DNA of 64,000 nt from Cribrihabitans_A pelagius (GTDB lineage Bacteria > Pseudomonadota > Alphaproteobacteria > Rhodobacterales > Rhodobacteraceae): NCBI RefSeq assembly GCF_048820915.1, contig NZ_JBMERR010000025.1, positions 4,981 through 68,980 on the forward strand, in the 5' to 3' direction. The notes below the pieces were generated by a model. That model ran no database searches and was not told the DNA's origin. It worked only from the letters and a program-made list of their open reading frames with translations. How positions within the stretch are numbered: the stretch's first letter is position 1; each line of letters starts with the position of its first letter. The translations under genes were made by a program, and so were the position numbers. Shown one piece after another: positions 50,432-60,037 of this stretch.

Positions 50432-51018
50432 TGGCATTGCAAGGACCGCAGAAAACCGCCGTGCAGCTGGTTGGCGTCGTCGTGCTCATGGGCGGGCTGG
50501 CCTGGGCGTCGGTGCCGTTTTACGACTGGTTCTGCCGTGTCACCGGCTTTGGCGGCGTCACCGGCGTGGCCGAGCAGGGCTCGGAGACCGTCCTGGAGAA
50601 AACCATCAAGGTGCGGTTCGATGCCTCCAAGGAACGCGGCATGCCGTGGGAGTTCAAGCCGGCGCAGCGCGAGATGGAGATCAAGCTCGGCGAAACCGGT
50701 CTGGCCTTTTATGAGGCCTACAACCCGACCGACCGGCCGGTGGCGGGGCAGGCGTCCTATAACGTGACGCCCTACCAAGCCGGCGGCTTCTTCGAGAAGA
50801 TCGACTGCTTCTGCTTTACCGAGCAGGTGCTCCAGCCCGGCGAGCGGGTGCAGATGCCGGTCACCTTCTTTGTCGATCCCGCGATCATCGAGGACCGGGA
50901 TGCGAAATATGTGCATACGATCACTCTGTCGTACACGTTCTACGAAACCGATCTGCCCGAGGGCGTTGCCGCTCTCGACGCCGGCATTGATGCCGGTGCA
51001 GGTCCAACCACGAATTAG
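50431..51018 (+). CDS. ctaG: Cytochrome c oxidase assembly protein CtaG (Cox11)
   Basis: A 195-residue copper chaperone that inserts CuB into subunit I. One N-terminal membrane helix (about 11-29) is followed by the periplasmic Cox11 domain with VPFYDWFCRVTGFGG and the copper-binding CFCF motif in FEKIDCFCFTEQ (about 126-137), then MPVTFFVDPAI. All key cysteines are present. It overlaps the upstream small gene by one base and precedes ctaE by 24 bases. Confidence 0.95.
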   Translation: MALQGPQKTAVQLVGVVVLMGGLAWASVPFYDWFCRVTGFGGVTGVAEQGSETVLEKTIKVRFDASKERGMPWEFKPAQREMEIKLGETGLAFYEAYNPTDRPVAGQASYNVTPYQAGGFFEKIDCFCFTEQVLQPGERVQMPVTFFVDPAIIEDRDAKYVHTITLSYTFYETDLPEGVAALDAGIDAGAGPTTN

Positions 51019-51042
51019 GCCGCTTTGGTGAGGGACACTTGA

Positions 51043-51852
51043 ATGGCGCACGCTAAAAATCACGATTATCACATTCTGCCGCCGTCGATCTGGCCGCTGG
51101 CCGCATCGCTTGGCACTTTCGTCATGCTGGTCGGCGCGGTGTTCTGGATGAAGGGCATCACCGCCTGGGCCTTCTGGATCGGCTTTGTCGCGGTGCTCTA
51201 CGCGGCCTTTGCCTGGTGGTCCGAAGTGGTTGCCGAAAGCCGCCAGGGTGACCACACCCCGGTTGTCCGCATCGGCCTGCGCTACGGTTTCATCCTGTTT
51301 GTGATGTCCGAGGTGATGTTCTTCTTCGCCTGGTTCTGGTCGTTCTTCAAACACGCCATGTACCCGATGGAGACCTACAGCGGCAGCGAATACATCGCGC
51401 CCGAGATCTACGCGGTCGATCCGTTCCACCTGCCGCTGATCAACACGCTGATCCTGCTGCTTTCGGGCTGTGCCGTCACTTGGGCGCACCACGCGCTGGT
51501 GCACAACAACGACCGCAAGGCGCTGATCCAGGGCCTGTCTATCGGCATCGCCCTCGGCGTCGCCTTCACCTTCCTGCAGGGCTATGAATACGCGCACCTG
51601 CTGCACGAGGGCTGGAAGTTCGGCGAGGACGAGTTCTACTCGAACTTCTTCATGGCCACCGGCTTCCACGGCTTCCACGTTGTGATCGGCACCATCTTCC
51701 TGACCGTCTGCCTGATCCGCGCGATCAAGGGCGACTTCACCCCCGAGCAGCACGTCGGCTTCGAGGCCGCCGCCTGGTACTGGCACTTCGTCGATGTGGT
51801 CTGGCTGTTCCTGTTCTTCGCCGTCTACATCTGGGGCACGTCCGGCCTGTGA
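51043..51852 (+). CDS. ctaE: Cytochrome c oxidase subunit III
   Basis: A 269-residue polytopic subunit with seven membrane helices. MAHAKNHDYHILPPSIWPLAASLG at the N-terminus, FVMSEVMFFFAWFWSFFKHAMYP, GCAVTWAHHALVHNN, LQGYEYAHLLHEG and ATGFHGFHVVIGTIFL are all diagnostic subunit III segments, including the conserved carboxylate in helix III. An imperfect repeat (GTGACGGGCGGCCTGTGACGGGCGG) follows its stop at 51,850-51,875. Confidence 0.96.
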   Translation: MAHAKNHDYHILPPSIWPLAASLGTFVMLVGAVFWMKGITAWAFWIGFVAVLYAAFAWWSEVVAESRQGDHTPVVRIGLRYGFILFVMSEVMFFFAWFWSFFKHAMYPMETYSGSEYIAPEIYAVDPFHLPLINTLILLLSGCAVTWAHHALVHNNDRKALIQGLSIGIALGVAFTFLQGYEYAHLLHEGWKFGEDEFYSNFFMATGFHGFHVVIGTIFLTVCLIRAIKGDFTPEQHVGFEAAAWYWHFVDVVWLFLFFAVYIWGTSGL

Positions 51853-51982
51853 CGGGCGGCCTGTGACGGGCGGTTTGTAACGGGTACATGTTTGCGGTTG
51901 ATTATCCGCCGACATGACGTATCACACGGGGCGCGCAGGCGAGGGTCTGCGCGCCCCAATTCTGTCTTACGGAGCGGCCCGG

Positions 51983-52681
51983 ATGCGGCGTTTCATCTTC
52001 CTCCTGGTTATCGGCGGCCTGGGCCTTGCGGCGCTGCTTGCCCTGGGCAGCTGGCAGCTCCAGCGCAAGGCCTGGAAGGAAGGCATCCTCGCCACCATCG
52101 AGGCGCGCATCGCCGCCGCCCCCGCCGCTGGCCTGCCCGAAGCATTGGACCCGGAAGCAGACAAGTACAGCCCGGTGCTGCTGACGGGCGAGATTGGCGC
52201 CGGGGAGCTGCACGTGCTGATCTCCTTCAAGGAAGACGGCGCGGGCTACCGGGTGATCTCCCCCTTCACGCTAACGGACGGCCGCCGCATCCTGCTGGAC
52301 CGCGGCTTCATCCCCGCCGCCGCCAAGAATGCCTCCCGCCGTACCGGCACTGCCACGGTGGAAGCCAACCTGCACTGGCCGGACGAGACCGACGGTTATA
52401 CCCCCGCGCCGGACCCCGAGGCCAACATCTGGTACGCCCGAGACGCCGCCCGCATGGCCGCTGAACTGGGAACCGAGCCGGTGTTTGCCGTGCTGCGCCA
52501 GCCGCCGGACTGGCGGAACGCAGAGGCCCCGGCAGGGCAGGGCGCCCCCCGGCCGGTGCCGGTCAGCACCGCCGCCATCCCCAATGACCACTTGCAATAT
52601 GCAATCACCTGGTTTTCGCTGGCCTTGATCTGGGCCGGGATGACCGTCTATTTCCTGCGGCGCAGCCGCACCCAATCTTGA
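51983..52681 (+). CDS. SURF1-family cytochrome oxidase assembly protein
   Basis: A 232-residue SURF1 homologue that assists heme A insertion into subunit I. Two membrane helices flank a periplasmic domain: residues 3-22 (RFIFLLVIGGLGLAALLALG) and about 205-225 (YAITWFSLALIWAGMTVYFL). The family motifs GSWQLQRKAWKEG near the N-terminus, GYRVISPFTLTDGRRILLDRGFIP and PNDHLQYAITWF before the last helix are present. The ATG at 51983 has ACGGAGCGG upstream; a longer reading from 51914 has no such site. Last gene of the oxidase cluster before thrC. Confidence 0.92.
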   Translation: MRRFIFLLVIGGLGLAALLALGSWQLQRKAWKEGILATIEARIAAAPAAGLPEALDPEADKYSPVLLTGEIGAGELHVLISFKEDGAGYRVISPFTLTDGRRILLDRGFIPAAAKNASRRTGTATVEANLHWPDETDGYTPAPDPEANIWYARDAARMAAELGTEPVFAVLRQPPDWRNAEAPAGQGAPRPVPVSTAAIPNDHLQYAITWFSLALIWAGMTVYFLRRSRTQS

Positions 52682-52692
52682 GAGCTGAGGCG

Positions 52693-54084
52693 ATGAAATA
52701 CATCTCGACCCGGGGCCAGGCGCCCGAGCTGACCTTCGAAGACGCCATGCTGACCGGGCTTGCCCGCGACGGCGGCCTCTACGTGCCCTCTGAGATCCCG
52801 CGGATGTCCCACGATGACATCGCAGCACTTGCCGGGCTCTCCTACGAGGAAACCGCCTTCCGGGTGATGCGCCCCTTCCTCGGCGACTGCTTCACTGATG
52901 ACGAATTCCGCGCGATCATCGCCAAGGCCTACGCGGACTTCGGCCATGCCGCCCGCGCGCCGCTGAAGCAACTGGCGCCCAACCACTTCCTCTTGGAGCT
53001 GTTCCACGGGCCGACGCTGGCCTTCAAGGATTTCGCCATGCAGCTGATCGGCCACCTGTTCCAGGCCGCGCTCCATCGGCGCGGCGAGCGGGTGACCATC
53101 GCGGGCGCCACCTCGGGCGACACCGGCTCCGCCGCGATCGAGGCCTTCCGCGGGCTCGATGCGGTCGATGTCTTCATCTTGTTCCCGCATGGCCGTGTGT
53201 CCGAAGTGCAGCGCCGCCAGATGACCACGCCCGAGGACGCTAACGTCCACGCGCTTGCCGTCGATGGCGATTTCGACGATTGCCAGGCCGCGGTGAAGGA
53301 CATGTTCAACGATTTCGGCTTCCGCGACGAGGTGAAGCTGGCGGGCGTGAACTCGATCAACTTTGCCCGCGTTCTGGCGCAGGTGGTCTATTACTTTTCC
53401 GCCGCCGTGAGCCTTGGCGCGCCGCAGCGCAAGGTCAGCTTCACCGTGCCCACCGGCAACTTCGGCGACATCTTCGCAGGCTTCATCGCCAAACAGATGG
53501 GCCTGCCGATCGAGCAGCTGGTGGTCGCCACCAACCAGAACGACATCCTGCACCGCTGCCTGTCGGGGCAGGGCTATTTCAAGGGCGAGACCATCCCCTC
53601 GATCTCCCCCTCGATGGACATTCAGGTGTCCTCCAACTTCGAGCGCGCCCTGTTCTACGCCTACGGTCAGGACGGCCGTGCGGTCGCCCAGCTGATGGAC
53701 GAGCTGAAGAGGGGCGGCGGCTTCAACGTCTCGCAAGGCGCGATGGAAGCCCTGCGCGAGACCTACGCCTCCGGCCGCGCCTCGGAGGAGGAGACCCTCG
53801 CCACCATCAAATCCGAAGTCGAAGCCTCGGGCGAGCTCCTTTGCCCGCACGGCGCCGTCGGCGTGAAGGTCGCAAACGAGCACCGCCAGCCGGACGTGCC
53901 GATGGTCACCCTTGCCACCGCGCACCCGGCAAAATTCCCGGCCGCGGTCGAAGACGCCAGCGGCATCCATCCGCCCCTTCCCCCGCGCATGTCTGATCTG
54001 TATGAGAAGCCGGAACGGGTGACCCGGATCGCCAACGATCTGGCCGCCCTCGAGGATCACATCAGAAAGCACATCGCGCATTGA
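52693..54084 (+). CDS. thrC: Threonine synthase
   Basis: A 463-residue PLP enzyme that converts O-phosphohomoserine to threonine. The PLP-binding lysine is K112 in LAFKDFAMQLIGH; ISTRGQAPELTFEDAMLTGLARDGGLYVP, AGATSGDTGSAAIEAFRG and VPTGNFGDIFAGF (phosphate and PLP-phosphate binding) are conserved. This is the long, fungal/E. coli-like class. The ATG at 52693 lies 11 bases after the surf1 stop and gives MKYISTRG. Its stop overlaps the TTG start of the M16 peptidase. Confidence 0.95.
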   Translation: MKYISTRGQAPELTFEDAMLTGLARDGGLYVPSEIPRMSHDDIAALAGLSYEETAFRVMRPFLGDCFTDDEFRAIIAKAYADFGHAARAPLKQLAPNHFLLELFHGPTLAFKDFAMQLIGHLFQAALHRRGERVTIAGATSGDTGSAAIEAFRGLDAVDVFILFPHGRVSEVQRRQMTTPEDANVHALAVDGDFDDCQAAVKDMFNDFGFRDEVKLAGVNSINFARVLAQVVYYFSAAVSLGAPQRKVSFTVPTGNFGDIFAGFIAKQMGLPIEQLVVATNQNDILHRCLSGQGYFKGETIPSISPSMDIQVSSNFERALFYAYGQDGRAVAQLMDELKRGGGFNVSQGAMEALRETYASGRASEEETLATIKSEVEASGELLCPHGAVGVKVANEHRQPDVPMVTLATAHPAKFPAAVEDASGIHPPLPPRMSDLYEKPERVTRIANDLAALEDHIRKHIAH

Positions 54085-55343
54085 CAGTTCAGCAGCACAC
54101 TCTCGCCAACGGCTTCCGCATCGTCTCCGAGCAGATGCCGGGGCTGGAATCCGCAGCTATCGGGATCTGGGTCACCGCCGGCGGCCGCCACGAGCGGATC
54201 GAGCAGAACGGCATCGCCCATTTCCTGGAGCACATGGCGTTCAAGGGCACCAAAACCCGCACGGCACTTGAAATCGCCGAGGCGATCGAGGACGTGGGCG
54301 GCTATATCAACGCCTATACCAGCCGCGAGGTCACGGCCTATTACGCGCGGGTGCTGAAGGACGACGTGGCGCTGGCGCTGGACGTGATCGGCGACATCCT
54401 GTTGAACCCGGTTTTCGACGGCCGCGAGATCGAGGTGGAGCGCGGCGTCATCCTGCAGGAGATCGGCCAGTCGCTGGACACCCCCGATGACGTGATCTTC
54501 GACTGGCTGCAGGAGGAAAGCTACCGCGACCAGCCGCTGGGCCGCACCATCCTGGGCCCGGCGGAACGCGTCAGCAGCTTCTCCCGCGAGGATCTCGAAG
54601 GCTTCGTCCAGCAGCACTACGGCCCCGGCCAGATGATCCTGTCGGCGGCTGGTGCTGTCGACCATGACGAACTGGTGAAACTGGCGGAGCGGATGTTCGG
54701 CCACCTCGCGCCGCGCCCCGGCAGCGAGGCCGAAGGCGCCCGCTTCACCGGCGGCGAGGCGCGCCGCGACAAGGATCTGGAGCAGGCTCATTTCGCGCTC
54801 GCCTTCGAAGGCCCCGGCTACCGCGACGATGCCGTTTACACTGCGCAGATCTACGCAGGCGCCCTCGGCGGCGGCATGTCCTCCCGGCTGTTTCAGGAAG
54901 TGCGCGAGAAGCGCGGCCTCTGCTACACCATCTTTGCCCAGGCAGGCTCCTACGCCGATACCGGCTCGCTCACCATCTATGCGGGCACTTCGGGCGAGCA
55001 GCTGGGCGAACTGGCGGGCATCACCATCGACGAGATGAAGCGCGCCGCCGATGACATGAGCGCCGCCGAGGTCGAGCGCGCCCGCGCGCAGATGAAGGCG
55101 GGGATGCTGATGGGGCTCGAAAGCCCCTCCAACCGGGCCGAGCGGCTGGCGCGGCTGGTGCAGATCTGGGGCAAGGTGCCGGAGCTCGAGCAGACCATCG
55201 CCCGCATCGAGGCGGTGAGCCTCGATGATGTGCGCCAGATGGCCGAAGGGATGGCCGCGTCCTCCCCGGCGGCCCTGGCGCTTTATGGCCCGCTTGCCAA
55301 TGCGCCCTCGCTCGCCGCGCTGCAGGAGAGGCGCACCGCCTGA
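54081..55343 (+). CDS. M16-family zinc peptidase (processing peptidase-like)
   Basis: A 420-residue M16 peptidase. The inverted zinc motif HFLEH is at 47-51 with the distal glutamate in EVERGVILQEIGQS (about 125), followed by the second, non-catalytic domain with GGGMSSRLFQEVREKRGLCYTIFAQ. It resembles the bacterial ancestor of the mitochondrial processing peptidase beta subunit. The start is TTG at 54081, overlapping the thrC stop; no ATG is available at the expected position. The thrC-M16-acetyltransferase order is tight (each gene overlaps the next), indicating one operon. Confidence 0.9.
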   Translation: MTVQQHTLANGFRIVSEQMPGLESAAIGIWVTAGGRHERIEQNGIAHFLEHMAFKGTKTRTALEIAEAIEDVGGYINAYTSREVTAYYARVLKDDVALALDVIGDILLNPVFDGREIEVERGVILQEIGQSLDTPDDVIFDWLQEESYRDQPLGRTILGPAERVSSFSREDLEGFVQQHYGPGQMILSAAGAVDHDELVKLAERMFGHLAPRPGSEAEGARFTGGEARRDKDLEQAHFALAFEGPGYRDDAVYTAQIYAGALGGGMSSRLFQEVREKRGLCYTIFAQAGSYADTGSLTIYAGTSGEQLGELAGITIDEMKRAADDMSAAEVERARAQMKAGMLMGLESPSNRAERLARLVQIWGKVPELEQTIARIEAVSLDDVRQMAEGMAASSPAALALYGPLANAPSLAALQERRTA

Positions 55344-55927
55344 TGCTGCTCAGCCGTCCGAAGGTCGCCATTGAAACCGAACGCCTGACTCTCAGGCCTC
55401 CGGTGCATGGCGATTTTCACGGCTGGGCTGGCCTCAGACTGCAAAGCCAGGCCTATCTGACGCCCTGGGAGCCGGGCTGGGCCGCCGACCACCTCAGCCG
55501 CAAGTCCTTCACCAACCGGGTCTACTGGGCGCGCCGTTCGGTGGGCTCAGGCACCGCGCTGCCGCTGTTCCTGATCCGCCGCGAGGATCAGATGCTGGTG
55601 GGGGCGATCACCCTCGACAACATCCGCCGCGGCCCGGCCCAGGCGGGCACACTCGGCTACTGGACCGGCCAGCCCCACGCCCGGCACGGCTACATGCGCG
55701 AGGCAATCGGCGCGGTCGTGCACCATGCCTTCACCAAGCTGGACCTCAGCCGGATAGAGGCCGCCTGCCTGCCGGAAAATGCGGCGTCGCGCGGGCTCTT
55801 GGAGAAATCCGGCTTCAAATACGAGGGCGTGGCGCAAAGCTATCTGCAGATCAATGGCCGCTGGCGCACCCATGTGCTCTACGCCGCGCTGCGCCACGAC
55901 CGCCGCGGCCGCACCCATGCGGGCTAG
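55343..55927 (+). CDS. GNAT-family acetyltransferase (RimJ-like)
   Basis: A 194-residue N-acetyltransferase of the RimJ/RimL type. The N-terminal ETERLTLRPPVHGDFHGWAGLR, GTLGYWTGQPHARHGYMREAIGAVVHHAF (acetyl-CoA pyrophosphate loop region) and IEAACLPENAASRGLLEKSGFKYEG are typical of ribosomal-protein-alanine acetyltransferases. The target is unknown. The ATG overlaps the peptidase stop. It is the last gene before a repeat-rich stretch. Confidence 0.88.
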   Translation: MLLSRPKVAIETERLTLRPPVHGDFHGWAGLRLQSQAYLTPWEPGWAADHLSRKSFTNRVYWARRSVGSGTALPLFLIRREDQMLVGAITLDNIRRGPAQAGTLGYWTGQPHARHGYMREAIGAVVHHAFTKLDLSRIEAACLPENAASRGLLEKSGFKYEGVAQSYLQINGRWRTHVLYAALRHDRRGRTHAG

Positions 55928-56156
55928 GGCAGAGGCGGGGAGGCTGCCCGGCCTTGGCGGTGTTGTTGAGAGCGGGCGTACCCTGCACCTGGCGCCCAAT
56001 AGCCCTCGTCCCCTGGCAGCGCACATTCTGCTGCCAACCTGCCACTCAGCCAGCCTGCCAGTCCCGCGCCAGCGCAGAAATGCATGGGCGTGTCCTCCTG
56101 TCGAGCTGGCTGGCTTCCGGACATCTCAAATTAGCCTTCGGCCTTGGTCCCCCAAA

Positions 56157-56310
56157 CGCGGGACAAGGCCGAGGGCCGGCGCGCCCACTCGCGGCGGCGA
56201 TTTGGCGGAGGCTGGGCGGTCCGTCGGCAGGCAGCCCGGGCTTGGTCGGCATGAACCGCCGGTCACTCCCACTCGACGCCACCGCGCGCGTCGGCGAGGC
56301 ACGGCTAGCC
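56157..56310 (+). repeat. Dispersed intergenic repeat (family A, copy 2)
   Basis: The block CGCGGGACAAGGCCGAG...CGGCGGCGATTTGGCGGAGG...GGTCGGCATGAACCG...GTCGGCGAGGCACGGCT parallels the copies at 26,259-26,428 and 62,007-62,173 in the same orientation. It is the most diverged of the three. It lies 230 bases after the acetyltransferase gene, in a stretch (55,928-56,386) without genes. Confidence 0.7.
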
Positions 56311-56386
56311 CCGTGCCGCTGCGGCGCTGTGGCAGTTGTCTCCATGGGGACCCGACACGTTCGCGGACACCTCTCTGAAAAACGAA

Positions 56387-56582
<196 letters not shown>

Positions 56583-57262
56583 TTGGCGGATTCCACCGGC
56601 AGCCGAAAGAAATCTGAGGCGGCGGAGGCGGGCTTGTTGCGGATTATGGCTGCCGGGCGCGTATGCCGTGGCTTCTCCTGATCCTTGCCGGCGCCGCCGG
56701 GCGGTCCCGGATTGCTCCGGCCTCCGGGGCCGAATGGGGCCAGGTTCCGCGTGTCTCGCCGCATTTGCCGCCCCTCGCATCCGGCGCGGTTGAGCCGTCT
56801 CCGACCCACACCTGCCGGTTTGCCCCTGCACGCGGCTTCCTTCCCTTGCAGGAGGCAGCGCCTGTCCGAGGGCGCACGGCCCGGCGGGACTGCTCTCCCG
56901 GCTGTTTCCTTCGGGACTTCAGGCGGCCTGTGCGGGAAAGGGGGCTTGAGGCGGTCAATGACCGCCGCACGCGGGTCTTTGCCATGCAAGCCCGCAGGTG
57001 CAGATCGACGGAGATACTGCGTCTTAGGTGCGTGCAAGGGTCCTCAGCGCCGCCCGTTTGCGGCGCACATCCTGCGCGCGCGGCTCCCGCCCGCCAGCCC
57101 TTCGCCGCATGGCTGGAGCGGCCCCGGACGGTCTTTCGGTCATGCAAGAGGCTGCGCCCCGCGATATCACCTGGACGGGCGCGGAAGCAGCCCAGGCCCA
57201 TCCACCCGCTGAAAAGGCCGCGCAGCGCGTGACAGCGGGCCTTTGTGCCCTAGAACTGCTGC
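56583..57262. other. Gene-free stretch between the palindromic element and the MBL gene
   Basis: About 680 GC-rich bases in which several overlapping open frames exist on both strands, but none has a ribosome binding site, a recognisable domain or a codon pattern like the neighbouring genes. Their products are Arg/Pro/Ala-rich, as expected of non-coding GC-rich DNA. It may hold the promoter of the following gene. Nothing else was recognised. Confidence 0.5.
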
Positions 57263-58096
57263 ATGCGCCTCCTCCTTTCTGCCCTGATCGCTGCCAGCCT
57301 CCTTTCCTCCGCTACCGGCGCCGCCGCGCAGGAGCGCAGGGCGAGCCATTGCATCGCTCTCGCCGCAGGCGCGCCGGGGCTGCAGCACCTTCAGCCCGCA
57401 AGCTGGCAGGCGCCGGTCGCAGCGCACCATTTGCGCATCCGCTACCTCGGCCATGCCTCCTTCCTGCTGCAGACAGAGGACGGGCTCGGCATCGTGACCG
57501 ATTACACCGGCTTCACCGGTACCGCGCCGCTGATCCCCGATGTGGTCACCATGAACCACGCGCATGAGACCCATTGGACCGCGCATCCCGACCCGGCGAT
57601 CCCGCATGTGCTGCGCGGCTGGGGGCCGTTTGGCGAGGGCATCCAGCACCACCTCGACCTCGGCGGCGTGCTGATCCGAAATGTCTCCACCGACATCCGC
57701 TCCCGCTTCGGCGGGGTGGAGCCCTTGGGCAACTCGATCTTCGTCTTCGAGTCCGCGGGGCTCTGCATCGGCCACCTCGGCCACCTGCACCACGTGCCGA
57801 CGCCGGCGCAATACGCGGCCCTTGGGCGGATGGATGTGGTGATGGCGGCGGTGGATGGCGGCACCACGCTGCCGCTCGATCAGATGATGGAGGTGCTGAT
57901 ACGGCTGCGCGCCTCGGTGGTGATCCCGATGCACTGGTTCGGCGACTACACGCTGCAGCGGTTCCTCAGCGAGGCGGGCGAGGTCTTCCCGGTGGTGGAT
58001 GAAGGCGTCTCGGAGCTGGAGCTGTCGCTGCGCAGCCTGCCGGAGCGGCCGCAGATCGTGGTGCTGCGGCCCAGGTATCTTGGCGCCGAAGAGTGA
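57263..58096 (+). CDS. Secreted metallo-beta-lactamase-fold hydrolase
   Basis: A 277-residue protein with a Sec signal peptide (residues 1-23, ending GAAAQ) and an MBL-fold domain. RYLGHASFLLQTEDGLGIVTDYTG (about 58-81), MNHAHETHW (about 97-105; the HxHxxH-like metal site reads H-A-H-E-T-H), CIGHLGHLHH and VIPMHWFGDY are the expected metal-binding segments of the UlaG/YcfU-like branch. It would act in the periplasm on an unknown substrate. No strong ribosome binding site is visible before the ATG, so the start is tentative. Confidence 0.82.
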   Translation: MRLLLSALIAASLLSSATGAAAQERRASHCIALAAGAPGLQHLQPASWQAPVAAHHLRIRYLGHASFLLQTEDGLGIVTDYTGFTGTAPLIPDVVTMNHAHETHWTAHPDPAIPHVLRGWGPFGEGIQHHLDLGGVLIRNVSTDIRSRFGGVEPLGNSIFVFESAGLCIGHLGHLHHVPTPAQYAALGRMDVVMAAVDGGTTLPLDQMMEVLIRLRASVVIPMHWFGDYTLQRFLSEAGEVFPVVDEGVSELELSLRSLPERPQIVVLRPRYLGAEE

Positions 58097-58345
58097 GGCG
58101 GCCGTTTGAGGCCCGTGCCGGCCGCTGCCGGCTGCTGCGGCTTGCCGGTGCCTGCACCTAGCCGTTGGTGGTGCCGGCCGGTGCCCGGCAAGCGTTGCGG
58201 TGCCTGGCTCCCCCTGTTTCCGGTGCGGAGCCGCCGGCGATTGCCGACCGGTTTCGGCCGCCGCCGCGCTCCAGCTGCCTGCGCCGTGCCTCGCGCGCCT
58301 GTTGCGGCCCTTGCCAGCCCCCATGGTTTTGGCCATGGATAAGCC
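58097..58345. other. GC-rich spacer with degenerate short repeats
   Basis: The 249 bases between the MBL and oxidase genes are built largely of variants of TGCCGGTGCC / GTGCCGGCCG, giving many overlapping weak hairpins. No gene was seen; the spacer must contain the expression signals of the oxidase gene. Confidence 0.4.
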
Positions 58346-59869
58346 ATGACCCGCAGCCCGAAACCCTCCGCCTCCGCACCTGCCGCCGGCCACGAGACGC
58401 CCGAGGGCGATATCCCCCAGCGCGCGGCTGCCACCCGCTCCGCCGCGTTCCCGCCGCTGAACCCGGCCGGGCCGGACTTCGCCGCGCGCCTCTCCGGGCG
58501 CCTGCCCGAGGGCGTGTTGCGCCTGGCCGAGCCGCGCTTCCTGGAGGAGCCGCGCGGCCGCTACCGCGGCCAGGCCGGGCTGCTTGCACTGCCGCAGACG
58601 GTGGAGCAGGTGGCGCTGATCCTGCGCGAAGCCAATGCCGCGCGGGTGCCGGTGGTGCCTTACGGCGGCGGCACCGGGCTGGTCGGCGGCCAGGTGATGC
58701 CGGAAGGACCCTCGCCGCTGGTGCTGGGGCTTGAGCGCATGGCTGCGGTCCGCGCGGTCTATCCGCAGGAAAACGTCCTCATCGCCGAGGCAGGCGCGGT
58801 CCTTGCCGACGTGCAGGCGGCCGCAGAGGCCGCGGACCGGCTGTTCCCGCTGTCGCTGGCGGCCGAGGGCTCGGCCCGGATCGGCGGCAACCTCGCAACC
58901 AACGCGGGCGGCGTGGGCGTGCTTCGCTACGGCAACGCGCGGGACCTCTGCCTCGGACTGGAGGCGGTGCTGCCCACGGGCGATATCTGGCACGGGCTCA
59001 CCCGGCTCAGGAAGGACAACACCGGCTATGACCTCAAGAATCTGCTGATCGGCTCCGAAGGCACGCTCGGCGTGATCACAGCCGCGGCACTGAAGCTGGC
59101 GCCGGTGCCGGCGGGCCTAGGCACGGCGCTGTATACGGTACGCGATCCGAGGGCAGCGCTGGACCTTCTCGCGCTCGCCCGCGGTCAGCTGGGCGAGGCG
59201 GTCAGCGCTTTCGAGCTGATGCACCGGCAGGGGCTCGATTTCCTGGCCGAGACCCTGCCGCAGGTGCGCCGGCCCTTTGCCGAGGCGCCGGAATGGTGCG
59301 TGTTGTTGGAACTGGGCCTGCCCCGCGGCCTCGACCCGGAGGCGGCGCTGGCGGAGCTGTTCGAGACGGCGGAAGCGGCGGGTCTGGCCTCGGACGGGGT
59401 GATCGCCCAGTCCGGCGCCCAGCGGCAGGAACTCTGGGCCCTGCGCGAGCATATCCCCCTTGCAAACAAGGCAATTGGCTCGGTGTCGAGTCACGACATC
59501 TCGCTGCCGCTGTCGGAGATCCACGCCTTCATCGAAGCGGGCCGGCAGGCGGTGGCAGCGGTCGGGGACTTCCGCATCAACTGCTTCGGCCACCTCGGCG
59601 ACGGCAACCTGCATTACAACGTCTTCCCGCCCAAGGGGCAGGACCGCGCGGCTTTCGACCCTTTGCGCGGTGCGGTGAAGCGGGCGGTGCATGATCTGGT
59701 GCAGGACTTCGGCGGCTCCTTCAGCGCCGAGCACGGGGTGGGGCGGCTGAAAACTTGCGACCTGGAACGCTACGGCGACCCGGCCCGGCTGGCGGCGATG
59801 CGGGCGATCAAGCAGGCGCTCGACCCCAATGGCATCATGAACCCGGGCGCGGTGCTGTCGCGCGGGTGA
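58346..59869 (+). CDS. FAD-binding oxidoreductase (D-2-hydroxyacid dehydrogenase / GlcD family)
   Basis: A 507-residue flavoprotein of the type 4 FAD-binding family (D-lactate, D-2-hydroxyglutarate and glycolate dehydrogenases). The FAD pyrophosphate motif VVPYGGGTGLVGGQVMPEG is in the N-terminal PCMH domain (about 100-118), followed by NLATNAGGVGVLRYGNARDLCLG and LIGSEGTLGVITAA. The C-terminal FAD-oxidase domain carries INCFGHLGDGNLHYN and FSAEHGVGRLK, the metal- and substrate-site motifs. The first 45 residues are Pro/Ala-rich and outside the conserved domain; the true start may be later, but no alternative ATG is evident. The substrate cannot be decided from sequence. Confidence 0.87.
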   Translation: MTRSPKPSASAPAAGHETPEGDIPQRAAATRSAAFPPLNPAGPDFAARLSGRLPEGVLRLAEPRFLEEPRGRYRGQAGLLALPQTVEQVALILREANAARVPVVPYGGGTGLVGGQVMPEGPSPLVLGLERMAAVRAVYPQENVLIAEAGAVLADVQAAAEAADRLFPLSLAAEGSARIGGNLATNAGGVGVLRYGNARDLCLGLEAVLPTGDIWHGLTRLRKDNTGYDLKNLLIGSEGTLGVITAAALKLAPVPAGLGTALYTVRDPRAALDLLALARGQLGEAVSAFELMHRQGLDFLAETLPQVRRPFAEAPEWCVLLELGLPRGLDPEAALAELFETAEAAGLASDGVIAQSGAQRQELWALREHIPLANKAIGSVSSHDISLPLSEIHAFIEAGRQAVAAVGDFRINCFGHLGDGNLHYNVFPPKGQDRAAFDPLRGAVKRAVHDLVQDFGGSFSAEHGVGRLKTCDLERYGDPARLAAMRAIKQALDPNGIMNPGAVLSRG

Positions 59870-59905
59870 CCGCGTCGCGGCGCAGACTGGGCCGGGTCTT
59901 ATCCC

Positions 59906-60033
59906 GAGAGAGCTAAGCCCAAAGATGTAATCCCAATGGTAGATATGCATAGTCCAGGCAAGGCACGTAATCCAATAGGGTTAAACTATCCTGCTCAACC
60001 GGGGAGACTAAACCCAACGGCGTAATTCGAAAG
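59906..60033. repeat. Low-GC pocket with imperfect direct repeats
   Basis: In an otherwise GC-rich region, about 130 bases are distinctly AT-richer. GAGAGCTAAGCCCAAAGATG...TAATCCCAATGG (from 59,907) and GGAGACTAAACCCAACGGCG...TAATTCGAAAGG (from 60,003) are related 27-30-base units about 95 bases apart; a third weaker unit (GGCACGTAATCCAATAGGG, about 59,962) lies between. No protein is encoded. Confidence 0.5.
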
Positions 60034-60037
60034 GACA

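Noticed and set aside
56663..57232. A 189-codon open frame between the assembly gap and the MBL gene
   Set aside because: No ribosome binding site, no recognisable motif, and overlapping frames of similar length on both strands indicate chance openness.
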